Source of the DNA: Streptomyces sp. NBC_01283
GTDB lineage: Bacteria > Actinomycetota > Actinomycetes > Streptomycetales > Streptomycetaceae
Direction: 5' to 3'
Assembly: GCF_041435335.1 (NCBI RefSeq)
Contig: NZ_CP108430.1
Location: 7,467,001-7,531,000, forward strand
Length of the DNA: 64,000 nt
A program made the position numbers and the translations under genes. Position 1 is the first letter of the stretch; the number at the start of each line of letters is the position of its first letter. The notes under the pieces were generated by a model. It saw nothing but the letters and a program-made list of their open reading frames with translations, had not been told where the DNA came from and made no database searches. Below are positions 1 through 8,335 of the stretch, piece after piece.

Positions 1-1149
1 GATCCGGTAGCCCAGGTGATCCCGCAGGTACTCGAACTGCGTGCGTGCCACCGGCCGCCCGTCGTGCCCCTGGAAATAGCCGTCCGAGACCGGGAGCAGC
101 GCCTCCGTGGCCTGCCGCTCGGTCAGCTCCGCCGCCTTCCAGGCCGGGACGGTCACCGTCGCGTTGTGCACCAGGGAGAGGCTGTCGAAGCGGAGCGTCT
201 GCAACCGCCGCGCGGCGGCCACTCCCGGGATGACGGTGCTCCAGGCGTACGGATCCGCGCTCTGGCCCTTGTCCCAGGGCATCTCGCCGTCCACCATGCG
301 GGTCTGCGAGACGTCGAGATAGCTGGGCCAGCCCGGGTTGCCGGGGACGTAGTAGTCCCACTCGCCCTCACCGAGCGTCACGTAGTCGTTGTGGAAACCG
401 ACCCGGTCCAGGATCGCCCTGTTGGTGATCATGTCGCGCTTCTCGGCGTAGCGGACCTGCGTGTGCAGTCCCGGCGGTAGTGCCTCGACGAGGGTCGTCA
501 TGATGGCGGTGACGGCGTCGGGGTAGGTCTCGTGCCGGTAGTGGCTCCCGTGCCACTCGCCCCAGGTGCCCAGGAAGCCGGCCTGCCAGACGGCCACCAC
601 ATCGCTGTTGCGCGCGACGAGCGGCGCCAGCTGTCCGATGTGCCGCTGGATGTCCTGGACGGTGTAGCGGCGGTTGTCCCGCACGCCGTCGTCGTACACG
701 AAGCGCAGGACCGCCGCGTACCCCTTGCGGCGCAGGCCTCGAAAGACGCTCTCGATGTTGTCCAGAGCGCTCTGCGGGATGGCGGAGGTCGCGAAGTCCC
801 AGAGGTAGAAGTACAGCTGGGTGAGGTTCGCGCCGGGGCCGTACTCGCGCTCCAGGAGCTCCAGGGTCCGTGCGGCGTCGGGGGAGTGGTCCTGTTCGTT
901 CGGCCAGGGGCTCGTCAGGTCCGCCGCGTTGTAGGACATCTCGTAGCGGAAACCGCGCCGGGGGTTGGCCAGCGGGGCGCGCCCCGCCGGGTCGTCGGGG
1001 CGGATGCCGCGATGGCGGACCCGTTGCCAGCCGACGGCCCGGACGGGCTTCGGGGCGGCGGACACGGCGGAAGCCCTGGGGAGCGGCACCAGCGCGGCAG
1101 CGGTCGTGCCGAGCGCGGTCGTCAACATCCGTCTGCGTTCGATGCCCAT
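1..1149 (-). CDS. Tat-exported DUF4874/DUF4832 protein, 3' end missing
   Basis: The reading frame stays open to the window edge, so only the first 383 residues are seen. The start is ATG at 1149. The N-terminus has an ERRRML twin-arginine motif, a short hydrophobic stretch and an A-S-A cleavage-like site near residue 30, which together point to folded export by the Tat pathway. The mature protein begins with an N-P-R-R-G-F segment (residues 62-67) as in DUF4874 proteins. It later has an H-N-D motif (253-255) followed by a Trp/Tyr/Gly-rich stretch as in DUF4832. These domains usually occur together in secreted bacterial proteins thought to have a TIM-barrel glycosidase-like fold. No substrate can be inferred. 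The divergent neighbour at 1332 is a tiny membrane protein. Confidence 0.75.
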   Translation of the reverse strand, partial: MGIERRRMLTTALGTTAAALVPLPRASAVSAAPKPVRAVGWQRVRHRGIRPDDPAGRAPLANPRRGFRYEMSYNAADLTSPWPNEQDHSPDAARTLELLEREYGPGANLTQLYFYLWDFATSAIPQSALDNIESVFRGLRRKGYAAVLRFVYDDGVRDNRRYTVQDIQRHIGQLAPLVARNSDVVAVWQAGFLGTWGEWHGSHYRHETYPDAVTAIMTTLVEALPPGLHTQVRYAEKRDMITNRAILDRVGFHNDYVTLGEGEWDYYVPGNPGWPSYLDVSQTRMVDGEMPWDKGQSADPYAWSTVIPGVAAARRLQTLRFDSLSLVHNATVTVPAWKAAELTERQATEALLPVSDGYFQGHDGRPVARTQFEYLRDHLGYRI

Positions 1150-1331
1150 AAGAGTCCCTCGTTCGTGTGGACGGCGGTGCCGCCGAGTCTGACGAGGTGC
1201 GTCGCTGGTGGGCCATGGACGGAACGCGCGGGACGCTGGACTTTCGCAGGTCACGGAATGCGGCGAACTCCCGCGCTTTCCGGGCGTGTTGGTCATCGGC
1301 GCCTCCGGGACTGAGTCATCATCGCGGCGAG

Positions 1332-1502
1332 ATGCTGGACACCGCACAGGGCGATGCCGCCCCGCCGACCGATGAGCGAGCCGCGACGGAAGAGCCCAAG
1401 GGCTGTCTGTTCGCGCTCTCCCAACCACCCCTGATGATCTTCCTGGCGGTGATCGGCGTTCTGATCCTGATGGGTTCGTTGCACGATCTGCTGCGGCTCT
1501 AG
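1332..1502 (+). CDS. Small single-span membrane protein (56 aa)
   Basis: A short frame from ATG 1332 to TAG 1500. It has a polar, acidic first half and one hydrophobic segment near the C-terminus (L-M-I-F-L-A-V-I-G-V-L-I-L-M), followed by a short L-R-L tail. A purine-rich GGCGAG lies directly before the ATG, but it is closer than an ideal ribosome-binding site. The frame extends further upstream, but the upstream part has no recognisable character and no better start. Codon use looks coding (third positions mainly G/C). I do not recognise a family. It stands alone between two minus-strand genes. Confidence 0.5.
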   Translation: MLDTAQGDAAPPTDERAATEEPKGCLFALSQPPLMIFLAVIGVLILMGSLHDLLRL

Positions 1503-1551
1503 CGGGAGGTCTCGGCGGGGGAAAGTGCCGGGTGCGGGCCGCGGCAGGGGC

Positions 1552-2124
1552 TCAGCCCGCGGCTTCCTTGCGCCGGGCCCGGTAGGCGGCGACGTGCAAC
1601 CGGTTGCCGCAGGTGCGGCTGTCGCAGTACCGGCGTGAGCGGTTGCGGGAGAGGTCGACGAAGGCGTGCCGGCAGTCGGGGGCCTCGCAGCGCCGCAGCC
1701 GCTCCTGCTCGCCGGCGACCACGAAGAAGGCGAGCGCCATCCCGCAGTCCGCCGCGAGGTGGTCGGCGATGGAGGCGCCGGGCGCGAAGTAGTGCACGTG
1801 CCAGTCGTAGCCGTCGTGGTCGGTGAGCCGGGGCGTGGTGCCCGCCGCCGCGATCAGTTCGTTGATCACTGCCGCCGCGGCCTGCGGCTCGGGCGCCGCG
1901 AAGACTTCCTGGAAGCGGCCCCGGATGTGCCGGACGCCGGCCAGGTCACGCTCCGTGAGTACCCCGACGTCGCTTATGTCGTGGCTTCGTACGAACTCGC
2001 CCAGGGCCGCCAGGTCCGCGAGCCCCTCCGTCCCGCCGCTCGCCGCACTCTCGGTGTCCGGTGCGGTGTTCACCAGATCGACCACGGCGTCGAGTGCGCA
2101 CCGGGTGTCGTGGGTGATCAGCAC
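1552..2124 (-). CDS. CGNR zinc-finger / ABATE-domain regulator
   Basis: A 190-residue protein with an N-terminal ABATE-type stress-response domain (about residues 5-135). The C-terminal zinc finger has the signature C-x4-C, then C-x4-C-G-N-R, near residues 144-175. The Arg-rich segment after CGNR (A-Y-R-A-R-R-K) is typical of the DNA-contacting part. Family members are thought to be DNA-binding regulators; the ligand sensed by the ABATE domain is unknown. It begins with ATG at 2124 and is monocistronic. The gene downstream on this strand, the DUF4832 protein, starts 400 bases further on. Confidence 0.85.
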   Translation of the reverse strand: MLITHDTRCALDAVVDLVNTAPDTESAASGGTEGLADLAALGEFVRSHDISDVGVLTERDLAGVRHIRGRFQEVFAAPEPQAAAAVINELIAAAGTTPRLTDHDGYDWHVHYFAPGASIADHLAADCGMALAFFVVAGEQERLRRCEAPDCRHAFVDLSRNRSRRYCDSRTCGNRLHVAAYRARRKEAAG

Positions 2125-2230
2125 GATTTGCTCCCTGGCCTGGGGGTGGTGGGGGTCCCTCCTTGCTCGTCGAGAGCGTGGAAGGGTGTCCGCCGGTGCT
2201 GGCCGATGCTAGCGGCTTCACGACACGACA

Positions 2231-2274
2231 CACCGGCGCCGTCCCCGCGGGAATCCGCGGCGACGGCGCCGGTG
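2231..2274 (-). terminator. Long GC hairpin downstream of ssgB
   Basis: A 13-bp perfect stem (2231-2243 with 2262-2274) encloses a second 6-bp CCGCGG hairpin with a GAAT loop. It lies about 80 bases beyond the ssgB stop. There is no T-run, as is usual for Streptomyces terminators. Confidence 0.6.
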
Positions 2275-2352
2275 CGTCTGCTCTGTGCGGTTGTCATGCC
2301 CGAGCCGTCGCCCCGAGTCGGACGGCGCCGGGCGCTCTCGCGCGGCCTGGAA

Positions 2353-2766
2353 CTAACTTTCGGCCAGGATGTGCGAGAGCTCCGTATCCAGATCGAAGTG
2401 GCGGTGTTCCGTGCCGGGAGGCACGGCCGCGTCGGTTCGCTTCAGGAACGATTCCAGGGCCCGCGCCGGGGCCTCGAGCAGAGCCTCACCCTCGGGGGAA
2501 CTCAGGGCGATGCAGACAACGCCCTGACCGTGGCTCCGGGACGGCCAGACTCGGACGTCGCCGGTACCGGTGGGCCGGTGCAGGCCCTCGGCGAGGAGGT
2601 CGCGGGCGAACACCCACTCGACGGTTTCCTCGGCTCCGGTGTGGAAGGTGGCGTGCACGGCATAGGGATCGGCCGTGTCATACCGCAGTCCTGCGGGTAC
2701 AGGCAGTGAGGACTCGCTCGACACAACGAGGCGCAGGTGCAGCTCGCAGCTGACCGTGGTGTTCAT
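2353..2766 (-). CDS. ssgB: Sporulation septation factor SsgB
   Basis: A 137-residue SsgA-like protein (SALP), essentially the SsgB archetype. It starts M-N-T-T-V-S-C-E, has the family core with a V-E-W-V-F-A-R-D-L-L segment, and ends in an acidic tail. In Streptomyces, SsgB positions and recruits FtsZ to future sporulation septa with SsgA, and is needed for sporulation-specific cell division. I chose ATG 2766 rather than the upstream in-frame ATG at 2832, because it gives the exact family N-terminus and a GAAAGG element lies 13 bases before it. The gene is monocistronic and divergent from the PGPGW membrane protein. It is a strong marker for Streptomyces and close relatives. Confidence 0.95.
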   Translation of the reverse strand: MNTTVSCELHLRLVVSSESSLPVPAGLRYDTADPYAVHATFHTGAEETVEWVFARDLLAEGLHRPTGTGDVRVWPSRSHGQGVVCIALSSPEGEALLEAPARALESFLKRTDAAVPPGTEHRHFDLDTELSHILAES

Positions 2767-2957
2767 AAGCGCCAGGGCCTTTCGCTCAGTGTGCGCTCGG
2801 GGATTCGCACGTCGGCGAAATCGACATGCCACCTACGGTGCCGTTGTAAACCCCTCTGAGGGTTTTGGGTGTCTTTAGGTAGCTCGTACGGCGGGTTGTT
2901 CGTTCGGTTGGTACAGCCATTCCAGTGACGGGTTTCCGTCCGGTAGGGTTGGGCCGT

Positions 2958-3389
2958 ATGAATACGGGGAGTAACGAGCCGGAGGTTGCCGAAACAATCG
3001 TCGGCACGAAGGACGAACAGCCGCTCGGATCGCGTGCGCCGGAGTTCATCCAGGCCCGCAAGGCGCTGCACCTCAGCTGGCAGGTGGGCGTCTTCATCGT
3101 GGGCCTCGCCGTGGTGGCCGCGGGCATCGTGATGCTGCCGCTGCCCGGGCCCGGCTGGCTGGTGATCTTCGGCGGAATGGCGATCTGGGCGACCGAGTTC
3201 GTCTGGGCCCAGCTGGTGCTTCGCTGGACGAAGCGGAAGGTCACGGAGGCGGCGCAGCGTGCGCTCGACCCCAAGGTGCGCCGCCGGAACATCATCCTGA
3301 CGACCATCGGCCTGGTGATCATCGCCGTGCTGGTCGGGATCTACGTCTGGAAGTTCGGCTTCGAGATGCCGTGGAAGATCAAGGAGTGA
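2958..3389 (+). CDS. PGPGW / TIGR02611 family membrane protein
   Basis: 143 residues from ATG 2958. After a polar N-terminus it has two closely spaced hydrophobic segments (about residues 40-85). These contain the diagnostic L-P-G-P-G-W-L-V-I-F-G-G motif of the 'putative transmembrane protein PGPGW' family. A third hydrophobic segment lies near the C-terminus. The loop between them is strongly basic (R-W-T-K-R-K, then P-K-V-R-R-R-N), so it is probably cytoplasmic. The function of this family is unknown. The gene lies directly upstream of a tRNA-Val gene and divergent from ssgB; that link with ssgB is seen only as adjacency here. Confidence 0.85.
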   Translation: MNTGSNEPEVAETIVGTKDEQPLGSRAPEFIQARKALHLSWQVGVFIVGLAVVAAGIVMLPLPGPGWLVIFGGMAIWATEFVWAQLVLRWTKRKVTEAAQRALDPKVRRRNIILTTIGLVIIAVLVGIYVWKFGFEMPWKIKE

Positions 3390-3455
3390 CCCCCGGGTGA
3401 CTCCGAGGCGGTCGGAGGCACCCGCTGACATGCGGTAATGTTCTCCGTGCGCCCG

Positions 3456-3527
3456 GGGCGATTAGCTCAGTGGGAGAGCGCTTCGTTCACACCGAAGAGG
3501 TCACTGGTTCGAACCCAGTATCGCCCA
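3456..3527 (+). tRNA. tRNA-Val(CAC), copy 1
   Basis: A complete cloverleaf without encoded CCA: acceptor stem GGGCGAT/ATCGCCC, D-arm with AGCTCAGTGGGAGAGC, anticodon stem CTTCG/CGAAG around loop TTCACAC (anticodon CAC, reading the GTG codon), and T-arm CTGGTTCGAACCCAG. The mature 72 bases are identical to the copy at 6741. Confidence 0.97.
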
Positions 3528-3534
3528 CCCCGGA

Positions 3535-3571
3535 ACTGCGGCCCGGAGGCTTAAAGCCTCCGGGCCGCAGT
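3535..3571 (+). terminator. 18-bp perfect hairpin after tRNA-Val copy 1
   Basis: The perfect inverted repeat (3535-3552 with 3554-3571) begins 8 bases after the tRNA. It has no T-run. It can also act on the minus-strand membrane-protein gene that ends at 3644. Confidence 0.75.
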
Positions 3572-3643
3572 CGTATTCACTCGATTTCCCGTATGGCAGA
3601 AGGAAATTGATACTCCGTCGGCTGTCGCCGCGGAAAAGCGGAG

Positions 3644-6139
3644 TCAGTGCATTCTGCCGAGAACATCACGGACCCGGCGTGCGTCGCGCAGCCGCTGTTC
3701 GTACGTCGCGCCGATCGCGAGGAGCAGAAGCCCGGCGAGTGCCGGCGGCAGCCAGCGCGGCAGGGTGTCCACCACTTGGACGATGTAGGGCGCCAGTTCG
3801 TGCAGGGCGTCCAGGGCGAGGACCGTGCCGCCGAGCACCAGAGGCGCCTGCAGCCGGTGCCGGGCGCCCGCCAGCGTGATCAGCAGGGCCGCGATGCCGA
3901 GGAGCAGCGGACGCTGCCAGTGCGCGTCGCTCCAGGCAGCCACGAGGCTCGGCAGGAGGGTCGCCGCGAGGCCGGGACCGTAGGCCGTCCAGGAGGACGT
4001 CTCGGGGGCGCGGCGGAGGCGCAGGGCGCCGATCAGCAGAGCGGGGACGGTGACCGGCAGGGTGTAGGCCTCCGGGGTCGTGACGTCCCAGGCGACCAGC
4101 CGCACCCAGCTCGCCAGGAGGAACAGCACCCCGGCCGCGTACCCGGCCCGGCGGCGGTCCGTGCGGAGCGCGGTGCCCGCGGCGATGACCCCGCCGAGCG
4201 CGAGGGCCAGGGCGAGGGTCGCCGTGTGCCCGGCGGTGAGGACGATCGCGAGCCCGCCCGCGACCGCTCCGGTGATCTCGACCGGCGGTGTCAGCGGATG
4301 CGGGCCGAGCCGGGCGGCGGCGAGGGCGCCGAGCGCCGGGACGACGAGCACGAGCAGCCCGATGTGCTCCGGACGCAGGTCCCAGGCCGTGCCCGCGGCA
4401 CACAGGAGCGCGGTGGCGTACGCGACGGTGGCGCAGGCGGCAGTGTGTGCGACGCCCGGCGCGGCGGTCCGGCCACGGGCGGCGAACACGGTCGCCGCCA
4501 GGAACAGCGCGGTCAGGGCGCCGAGGGTGCCGAGGGTCGCCTCAGTGCCGGCCAGTGCCAAGAACGCGACGCTCACCGAGGAGCTGACCGCGAGGCCCAG
4601 CGAAGTAAGACCGACTGACTTCGAGCCGACCCGCGACGCGACGGCCAGCAGGACGCCGGTCAGCGCGACATACGCCGACACCCCGATCGCGTACGGGAGT
4701 CGCAGTGCGGACGGGAGGACGAGGAGGGCGGCCCAGGCGAGGGCCAGGGCGCTGCAGCGGGCGGCACTGAGGGCGTCGAGGGGCGGTGTGCTCGTGGGCG
4801 CCGCGGCGGGACCCGCGCCAGGAGCTGAGGCAGGGGCGGCCGCAGTGTGGCCCTGTGGTGCCTCCCCAGGGAGTTCGAGGGCCGGGAGCAGGAGTCGGTT
4901 CGCCGTGAACAGGACTCCGGCGACGGTGGCGAGCACGAGTGCTGCCATGACGGGGTGCTGCACGGGCAGTCCGGGGAGGGCGAGCGCGTCGCCCATGTCC
5001 CGCGGTGCGCCCGACCATGCCTTCGCCGCCCGATTCGCGGGACCAAGGAGAGCGGTGACGAACGCCGGAAGCGTCCACAGTGCCGCGAGCGCCTGCACCA
5101 GGAGCGCCGCACCGGCGATGCCGCGCAGGACCGGGCGTGGCAGTGCGGTACGGCTGACCGCCAACAGCGCGACGGCGCACACCAGATAGGCGGGGACCGT
5201 CCAGGCGGCGGGCAGTGCCTCGCGCAGCACGCCACCGGTCGCGGCGGCGATGAGCAGACCGCCCGCGAACGCCGTGGCCGTAGCCGCCGGGGGCTCCGCG
5301 ATCAGCCATGCCGCCACCAGCGCGATCGACGCGCCCAGCATCAGGAGTGCCCCGGCCCCTGCCGCGGCGGGCAGATCCGCGGCCGACCAGGACAACTGGC
5401 CGGCGGCCAGAGCGCCCCACAGCCCCGTGGCGCAGGCGCCGACGGTCGCGACGGTGCGGATGACCGGATCGCTCACCCGCAGTGCGACGGCGGCATCGAG
5501 CGCCGCCGTCACCAGAAGGGCCGCCGCCGTCGCGTGGTCACCCGCGTCCGCGGCCCGCGCCCAGAGGAACAGGGGAAGCTGACCGGTCGCCACGGCCAGC
5601 GGCAAGGGCAGCCGCAGCGAGCGGAAGGAGAGGCCGTACGCCGTCCACAGCGCGGCCAGCACGGCGGACGCCGCCGCGGTGTAGCCGAGGGCATCGGCCC
5701 GCGGCAGGGCGACGGCATGGACGGCGTATGCGTCGAGGACGGTCAGGGCGAGGCCGAGCGCGGCCACCGTCTCCGCCGTCGAGCGCAGCTTCCGGCGCAG
5801 CAGCAGCACGGGCACGCCGAGCGCCGTCAGCGTCACGGCCGCGAGGACCGCGCTGCGCCCGCCGATGCCCAGGTGCCCCCAGCTCACCAGCGTGAAGGCG
5901 ACCGCCGCGATCGTCAGGAGGATGCCGCCGAGGGTGAGCAGCGCGTTCTGCACGTTCGGCGGTGTGGCCTCGGGAGCACGGACCTGCCGTGGAGGAGGAG
6001 GCGCGGGCGTGGCAGCCCTCTGGAGGGCGCCGATCAGCCAGGCGCGGCGTTGCAGCAACTGCGTCCTGCGCGCGTCGAGTCCGCGCAGCTCCAGGTCGAG
6101 GATGCGGAGCTCCTCGGCCGGGGACGGAATGTTCGTCAT
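3644..6139 (-). CDS. Large polytopic membrane protein of unknown function
   Basis: 831 residues from ATG 6139. A charged N-terminal coiled-coil-like segment (about 1-40, rich in E, L and R) and a proline-rich linker lead into a very Ala/Leu-rich body with more than twenty predictable hydrophobic segments. No transporter signature, ATP-binding motif or catalytic motif is visible. The N-terminal arrangement resembles the actinobacterial 'integral membrane protein' families with a short cytoplasmic helix before the membrane domain (DUF2157-like), but this is only a resemblance. It is monocistronic and enclosed by two identical tRNA-Val genes. Base composition is not visibly different from its neighbours. 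Confidence 0.8.
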   Translation of the reverse strand: MTNIPSPAEELRILDLELRGLDARRTQLLQRRAWLIGALQRAATPAPPPPRQVRAPEATPPNVQNALLTLGGILLTIAAVAFTLVSWGHLGIGGRSAVLAAVTLTALGVPVLLLRRKLRSTAETVAALGLALTVLDAYAVHAVALPRADALGYTAAASAVLAALWTAYGLSFRSLRLPLPLAVATGQLPLFLWARAADAGDHATAAALLVTAALDAAVALRVSDPVIRTVATVGACATGLWGALAAGQLSWSAADLPAAAGAGALLMLGASIALVAAWLIAEPPAATATAFAGGLLIAAATGGVLREALPAAWTVPAYLVCAVALLAVSRTALPRPVLRGIAGAALLVQALAALWTLPAFVTALLGPANRAAKAWSGAPRDMGDALALPGLPVQHPVMAALVLATVAGVLFTANRLLLPALELPGEAPQGHTAAAPASAPGAGPAAAPTSTPPLDALSAARCSALALAWAALLVLPSALRLPYAIGVSAYVALTGVLLAVASRVGSKSVGLTSLGLAVSSSVSVAFLALAGTEATLGTLGALTALFLAATVFAARGRTAAPGVAHTAACATVAYATALLCAAGTAWDLRPEHIGLLVLVVPALGALAAARLGPHPLTPPVEITGAVAGGLAIVLTAGHTATLALALALGGVIAAGTALRTDRRRAGYAAGVLFLLASWVRLVAWDVTTPEAYTLPVTVPALLIGALRLRRAPETSSWTAYGPGLAATLLPSLVAAWSDAHWQRPLLLGIAALLITLAGARHRLQAPLVLGGTVLALDALHELAPYIVQVVDTLPRWLPPALAGLLLLAIGATYEQRLRDARRVRDVLGRMH

Positions 6140-6231
6140 GTCCGTGGAGTGTGGTCCAGGACACGTCGCCGGGCATGGGCGCGGATACTCAGTACGTACT
6201 CAGATCGGCGCCTTGGCGGCAGACTCGGTCC

Positions 6232-6678
6232 ATGGACTGGAGTCACTACCGCTTCCGCAGTGTCTGGAACGTGCCCGCGCCACCCGCCGACGTGTACGCC
6301 GTCCTCGAACGCGCCGAGGACTATCCGGCGTGGTGGCCGCAGGTGCGGGAGGTGACCCCCCTCGACGACCACACCGGCACCGCGCGCTTCCGCTCCCTGC
6401 TGCCGTACGACCTGTTCGTCACCGCCGAGGAACGGCGCCGCGACCCGGCCGCCGGGATCCTGGAGATCGTGATGAGCGGGGATCTGGACGGCTGGGCGCG
6501 CTGGACCGTCACGGCGGTGGCGGGCGGGACGCGGGCCCTCTACGACCAGGAAGTGGTGGTGCGCAAACCGCTGATGCGTCGCCTCGCCGTCCCCGGGAGG
6601 CCCGTCTTCCTCCTCAACCACGCGCTGATGATGCGCGGGGGCGAGCGAGGCCTGAAGGCGCACCTCAGCGGAGACTGA
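6232..6678 (+). CDS. SRPBCC (START/polyketide cyclase-like) family protein
   Basis: 148 residues from ATG 6232. The start W-S-H-Y-R-F-R-S-V-W-N-V followed by P-A-P-P-A-D-V-Y-A-V-L-E-R-A-E-D-Y-P is the usual opening of an SRPBCC fold: first strand, then a helix with a Tyr-Pro-x-Trp-W-P motif (here Y-P-A-W-W-P). The family binds hydrophobic ligands in a deep cavity; members include aromatase/cyclases and lipid carriers. No ligand can be assigned, and there is no polyketide or lipid-biosynthesis context. It is divergent from the large membrane protein and directly upstream of the second tRNA-Val. Confidence 0.8.
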   Translation: MDWSHYRFRSVWNVPAPPADVYAVLERAEDYPAWWPQVREVTPLDDHTGTARFRSLLPYDLFVTAEERRRDPAAGILEIVMSGDLDGWARWTVTAVAGGTRALYDQEVVVRKPLMRRLAVPGRPVFLLNHALMMRGGERGLKAHLSGD

Positions 6679-6740
6679 GGGCTTTCGCGGAAGCGGTTTG
6701 AAGGAAACCCGCGAAGACCTGTAGTGTTCAGTCCGTTCCC

Positions 6741-6812
6741 GGGCGATTAGCTCAGTGGGAGAGCGCTTCGTTCACACCGAAGAGGTCACTGGTTCGAACC
6801 CAGTATCGCCCA
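6741..6812 (+). tRNA. tRNA-Val(CAC), copy 2
   Basis: Identical in all 72 bases to the tRNA at 3456: acceptor stem GGGCGAT/ATCGCCC and anticodon loop TTCACAC (anticodon CAC). The bases directly outside the gene differ between copies, so the duplication covers only the tRNA and a few flanking bases. Confidence 0.97.
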
Positions 6813-6823
6813 CCCGGAGAATG

Positions 6824-6852
6824 CCGGTCCGTCACCGACGGACCGGTTTTTT
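6824..6852 (+). terminator. Rho-independent terminator after tRNA-Val copy 2
   Basis: A 10-bp stem (6824-6833 with 6837-6846, loop ACC) is followed directly by six T residues. It is the most classical intrinsic terminator in the window. Confidence 0.9.
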
Positions 6853-6873
6853 CATGCCCGAAGGCAGCATGTG

Positions 6874-7599
6874 TCAGGCGGCTGCCGGAAGTTCGGGACG
6901 CAGCGGCCATGCCGGATCCACCGTCTCCGGCGTACCACTGCGCGCGAACCAGGCCTGCAGACCGCGCGCCTGCGCCGCGTGCCACACCGCCTGCAACGCG
7001 TGCAGCTCGGCCGCCGAGAGCCGTTCGAGGCGGGACGCGAAACGCTTTCCCACGGCTCGTACGACATCCAGCGCGGCCTGTGCGTCGGCCGCCGCGTCAT
7101 GCGCCTCGTCCAGCTCCACCGCGTAGTGCGCGCACAGATCGGTGAGCGTGCGGCGGCCCTTGCGGTACCGGTCGAGCTGCTTGTCCAGGACCCGCGGATC
7201 CAGGACGCACAGCGGTGAGCCCGCCATGTAGTGATCGAGGGACGACGCGCGATGCCTGCGCAACTCCCGGTCCAGGATCGTCAGATCGAACGGTGCGTTC
7301 ATGACGACAATGGGGCGGCCCGCGGCGCCCTGTTCCGCCAGTTCCCTGGCTATCTCCTCCATCACCGGGGCGGGCCATCGGCCGTTGTGCTGCAGATGCT
7401 CCTCCGTCAGGCCGTGCACCGCGGTGGCGCCCTCGGGCACCGGAACGCCCGGGTTCACCAGCCAGCGCGTGATCCGCGGGCGGGTGCCCGCACCTTGTTG
7501 GACGACGACGGCGGCCGACACAATGCGGTCGGTCTCGACGTCGACGCCCGTGGTCTCCGTGTCGAATGCGGCCAAGGGCCCCTCGTACCAGCACGTCAT
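6874..7599 (-). CDS. DEDDh-type 3'-5' exonuclease (DnaQ-like)
   Basis: A 241-residue exonuclease. All three Exo motifs are intact: F-D-T-E-T-T-G (residues 12-18, metal-binding Asp and Glu), N-A-P-F-D near 100, and H-D-A-A-A-D-A-Q near 165 with the catalytic His and Asp of the DEDDh class. It matches the epsilon/DnaQ-like proteins of actinobacteria that stand apart from DNA polymerase III. It probably degrades single-stranded DNA ends in repair or proofreading. It is transcribed away from the DUF4365 gene at 7769, and the two share a 169-bp intergenic region. The terminator of the second tRNA-Val lies at its 3' side. Confidence 0.88.
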   Translation of the reverse strand: MTCWYEGPLAAFDTETTGVDVETDRIVSAAVVVQQGAGTRPRITRWLVNPGVPVPEGATAVHGLTEEHLQHNGRWPAPVMEEIARELAEQGAAGRPIVVMNAPFDLTILDRELRRHRASSLDHYMAGSPLCVLDPRVLDKQLDRYRKGRRTLTDLCAHYAVELDEAHDAAADAQAALDVVRAVGKRFASRLERLSAAELHALQAVWHAAQARGLQAWFARSGTPETVDPAWPLRPELPAAA

Positions 7600-7768
7600 A
7601 GTGACGCAACTCCTCGATCATGTCCGGCAGATGGCTTTTCTCCCCCTGCCCACACCGGTGATACCCGGGCCGTTTGCGCTGTACGCGGCCCGGAGACAAC
7701 AGAGGTACAGGGCTTGGAAGTTGACCGGCCCGATGCGGGGATTCACTGGTTCGGAAGGCTCGTTGGAC

Positions 7769-8335
7769 ATGGCGCTCGCGCAGCCCGAACAGGGTGGGCT
7801 GCTGCCCGAGCGGATCGCACCGCCGCGCGGCACACTCGCCACCACCGCCTGTATGGAGACCCTTCAGGTGGGTTATCTGCACGCTGTCGCCGCCGCGGCG
7901 GGGTGCTCGCTCTCCCAGCCCTTTCCCGACAACGGCATCGACTGGCACGTCAGCCACAGCGCCCCCGGGCACACGGTCGACGACGAAGTCACCATCAAGG
8001 TGCAGCTCAAGTGCACCTACCAGATACCGCCGAACCCGGCGGGTCCGGCTTTCTCCTTCACTCTCGACAACCCCCACCTGGAGAAGCTCGCCCGCACCCC
8101 GGTCTCGGTGCACAAGATCCTGGTCGTGATGCTCGTGCCCCGGTCGCAGGACGACTGGCTGCGCGCGAGCCATGACCGGCTCGACCTGCGGCACTGCTGC
8201 TACTGGACCAACCTCGCCGGACACCAGGTGACCGGCCGGCGCAGGACCACCGTCCGTGTCCCGACCTCGCGGATCTTCGACGACAGGGCCCTCTGCGAGA
8301 TCATGACGCGGGTCGGGACGGGAGGGAGACCCTGA
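7769..8335 (+). CDS. DUF4365 protein with PD-(D/E)XK nuclease-like motif
   Basis: 188 residues. The start is ATG 7769, placed by GGAAGG ten bases upstream; an in-frame ATG at 7733 lacks such a site. The core has a helix starting at Met29-Glu30, then N-G-I-D-W with Asp58, a strand, and T-I-K-V-Q-L-K-C-T with Gln79 and Lys81. This spacing of Glu, Asp and Q-x-K is what the PD-(D/E)XK nuclease fold shows, and DUF4365 is known as a nuclease-like family. Whether it cuts nucleic acid is inference. Its stop overlaps the start of the next gene (TGATG), so the two are translationally coupled and probably act together. Confidence 0.82.
   Translation: MALAQPEQGGLLPERIAPPRGTLATTACMETLQVGYLHAVAAAAGCSLSQPFPDNGIDWHVSHSAPGHTVDDEVTIKVQLKCTYQIPPNPAGPAFSFTLDNPHLEKLARTPVSVHKILVVMLVPRSQDDWLRASHDRLDLRHCCYWTNLAGHQVTGRRRTTVRVPTSRIFDDRALCEIMTRVGTGGRP

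Noticed and set aside
2767..2832. Longer ssgB start at ATG 2832
   Set aside because: It would add 22 basic residues that SsgB proteins do not have; the archetypal N-terminus begins at 2766.
2855..2880. Inverted repeat AAACCCCTC / GAGGGTTTT between ssgB and the PGPGW gene
   Set aside because: The match needs a bulge and lies in the shared promoter region of divergent genes. It could be an operator or chance, and I cannot tell which.
3456..6812. Integrated mobile element between the tRNA-Val copies
   Set aside because: No integrase, excisionase, replication or transfer gene and no composition shift; duplication of the tRNA is the simpler reading, so it is reported only as a question.
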